Assembly: GCA_963832875.1 (NCBI GenBank)
Contig: CAWHWB010000002.1
Location: 124,001-188,000 of the forward strand
Direction of reading: 5' to 3'
From: AP-15 sp963832875
GTDB lineage: Bacteria > Pseudomonadota > Alphaproteobacteria > ATCC43930 > CGMCC-115725
DNA length: 64,000 nt
The translations under genes were made by a program, and so were the position numbers. Below are positions 63,535 through 64,000 of the stretch, in pieces (position 1 is the first letter of the stretch; every line of letters starts with the position of its first letter). Below the pieces are notes generated by a model, which had not been told where the DNA came from, searched no databases, and saw nothing but the letters and a program-made list of their open reading frames with translations.

Positions 63535-64000
63535 CTATCCGGCTTCCTCGGCCGCCTCTTCGAAAGCCGCAAGCGTCTTTTCGATCGCCTCGCGCGGCAG
63601 ATCGCGAGTGATGAACACCATTCGCGTGCGATGGTCGTCGCTCGGCCATTCCGGCAATAGCACCGGCGGGTGAAAGAGATGCTGAACCCCATGCACAACA
63701 ACCGGCTCCCCGGGCCGATCGCTGAGCGCCACGATCGCCTTCAGCCGCAACAGATCGTCGCCGCGCATCGTCGCCAGCGCGTCGAGCCAGGTCGATAACG
63801 CCGCCCATGAGATCGGCCGCTCGCGGATGATGCAGAAGGCGCGGATACGATCGTCGTGGCGGTTGACGTCGAGCTGATCGTGCTCGTGATCGTGGTCCTT
63901 TCTATCCCCGTGGCTGGACTCGAACGCTTCGTCGCGCAGCCAGCCCTGCACATCGATGCTTTTGGTCTGCGGGTCGTAAAAGCCGAGATTAAACAGTAGG
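63535..64000 (-). CDS. CobW/ZNG1-family GTP-binding metallochaperone, C-terminal part
   Basis: The frame is open from the window edge ('LLFNLGFYDPQTKSIDVQGW') to a stop at 63535, so only the C-terminal ~154 residues are seen. 'FESSHGDRKDHDHEHDQLDV' is the His/Asp-rich metal-binding linker typical of CobW proteins. The C-terminal CobW domain follows ('RAFCIIRERPISWAALSTWL', 'KAIVALSDRPGEPVVVHGVQ', 'TRMVFITRDLPREAIEKTL'). The GTPase domain lies beyond base 64000. It delivers metal, often Zn or Co, to target enzymes. Confidence 0.88.
   Translation of the reverse strand, partial: LLFNLGFYDPQTKSIDVQGWLRDEAFESSHGDRKDHDHEHDQLDVNRHDDRIRAFCIIRERPISWAALSTWLDALATMRGDDLLRLKAIVALSDRPGEPVVVHGVQHLFHPPVLLPEWPSDDHRTRMVFITRDLPREAIEKTLAAFEEAAEEAG

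Overview
The window is GC-rich, densely coded bacterial chromosome. Gene content points to an alphaproteobacterium, most likely Rhodospirillales/Acetobacteraceae-like: prfA-prmC followed by a DUF4167 gene, glcDEF glycolate oxidase, a fused indolepyruvate-type 2-oxoacid:ferredoxin oxidoreductase, and a small protein with a GcrA-like cysteine motif. This placement is inferred from families, not from a phylogeny. I found no rRNA, tRNA, IS element or CRISPR array.

Bases 1-30105 are host chromosome. They carry the 3' part of htpG, two HtrA/DegP proteases, an unrecognised HTH gene, a D-lactate dehydrogenase-like flavoprotein, the large ferredoxin oxidoreductase, glycerate 2-kinase plus pyruvate kinase, a CLC chloride transporter, a glycosyltransferase fused to a TVP38-like membrane domain, glcDEF, rpmJ, hisS-prfA-prmC-DUF4167 and clpB. 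glcDEF (glycolate to glyoxylate), glycerate kinase (glycerate to 2-phosphoglycerate) and pyruvate kinase would serve C2/C3-acid use. Two genes here are dead: a carboxymuconolactone-decarboxylase-family gene with three separate lesions, and a PLP threonine-dehydratase-like gene that has lost its lysine segment and carries a frameshift.

Bases ~30163-63291 are one long phage-derived element. It starts with an S24 (LexA/CI-type) repressor facing a GcrA-like protein and a DUF6456-like protein. A strong sigma70-type promoter then precedes the terminases. The order is terS, terL, a block of exported fibre-like proteins, portal, a second accessory block (structural protein, DUF1906 lysin-like protein, GH16-like glycanase, fibre-like proteins), prohead protease/scaffold, capsid, head-tail connectors, tail tube, chaperone pair, tape measure, DUF2460, a GT-B glycosyltransferase, DUF2163, NlpC/P60, a large tail protein and a small lysis-like cassette. 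The DUF2460-DUF2163-NlpC/P60-tail protein order is the one seen in gene transfer agents (GTAs) and their siphovirus relatives. No integrase, excisionase, replication gene or att repeat was found, so this is a defective or domesticated (GTA-like) particle locus rather than an ordinary complete prophage.

The most unusual parts are five consecutive genes for proteins with Sec or Tat export signals lying between terminase and portal, a secreted GH16-like enzyme further on, a glycosyltransferase inside the tail operon, a strong intrinsic terminator immediately before the capsid gene, and five reading-frame lesions confined to the tail/lysis end. Bases 63316-64000 return to host-like genes on the minus strand: a small membrane protein and the C-terminal part of a CobW-family GTPase.
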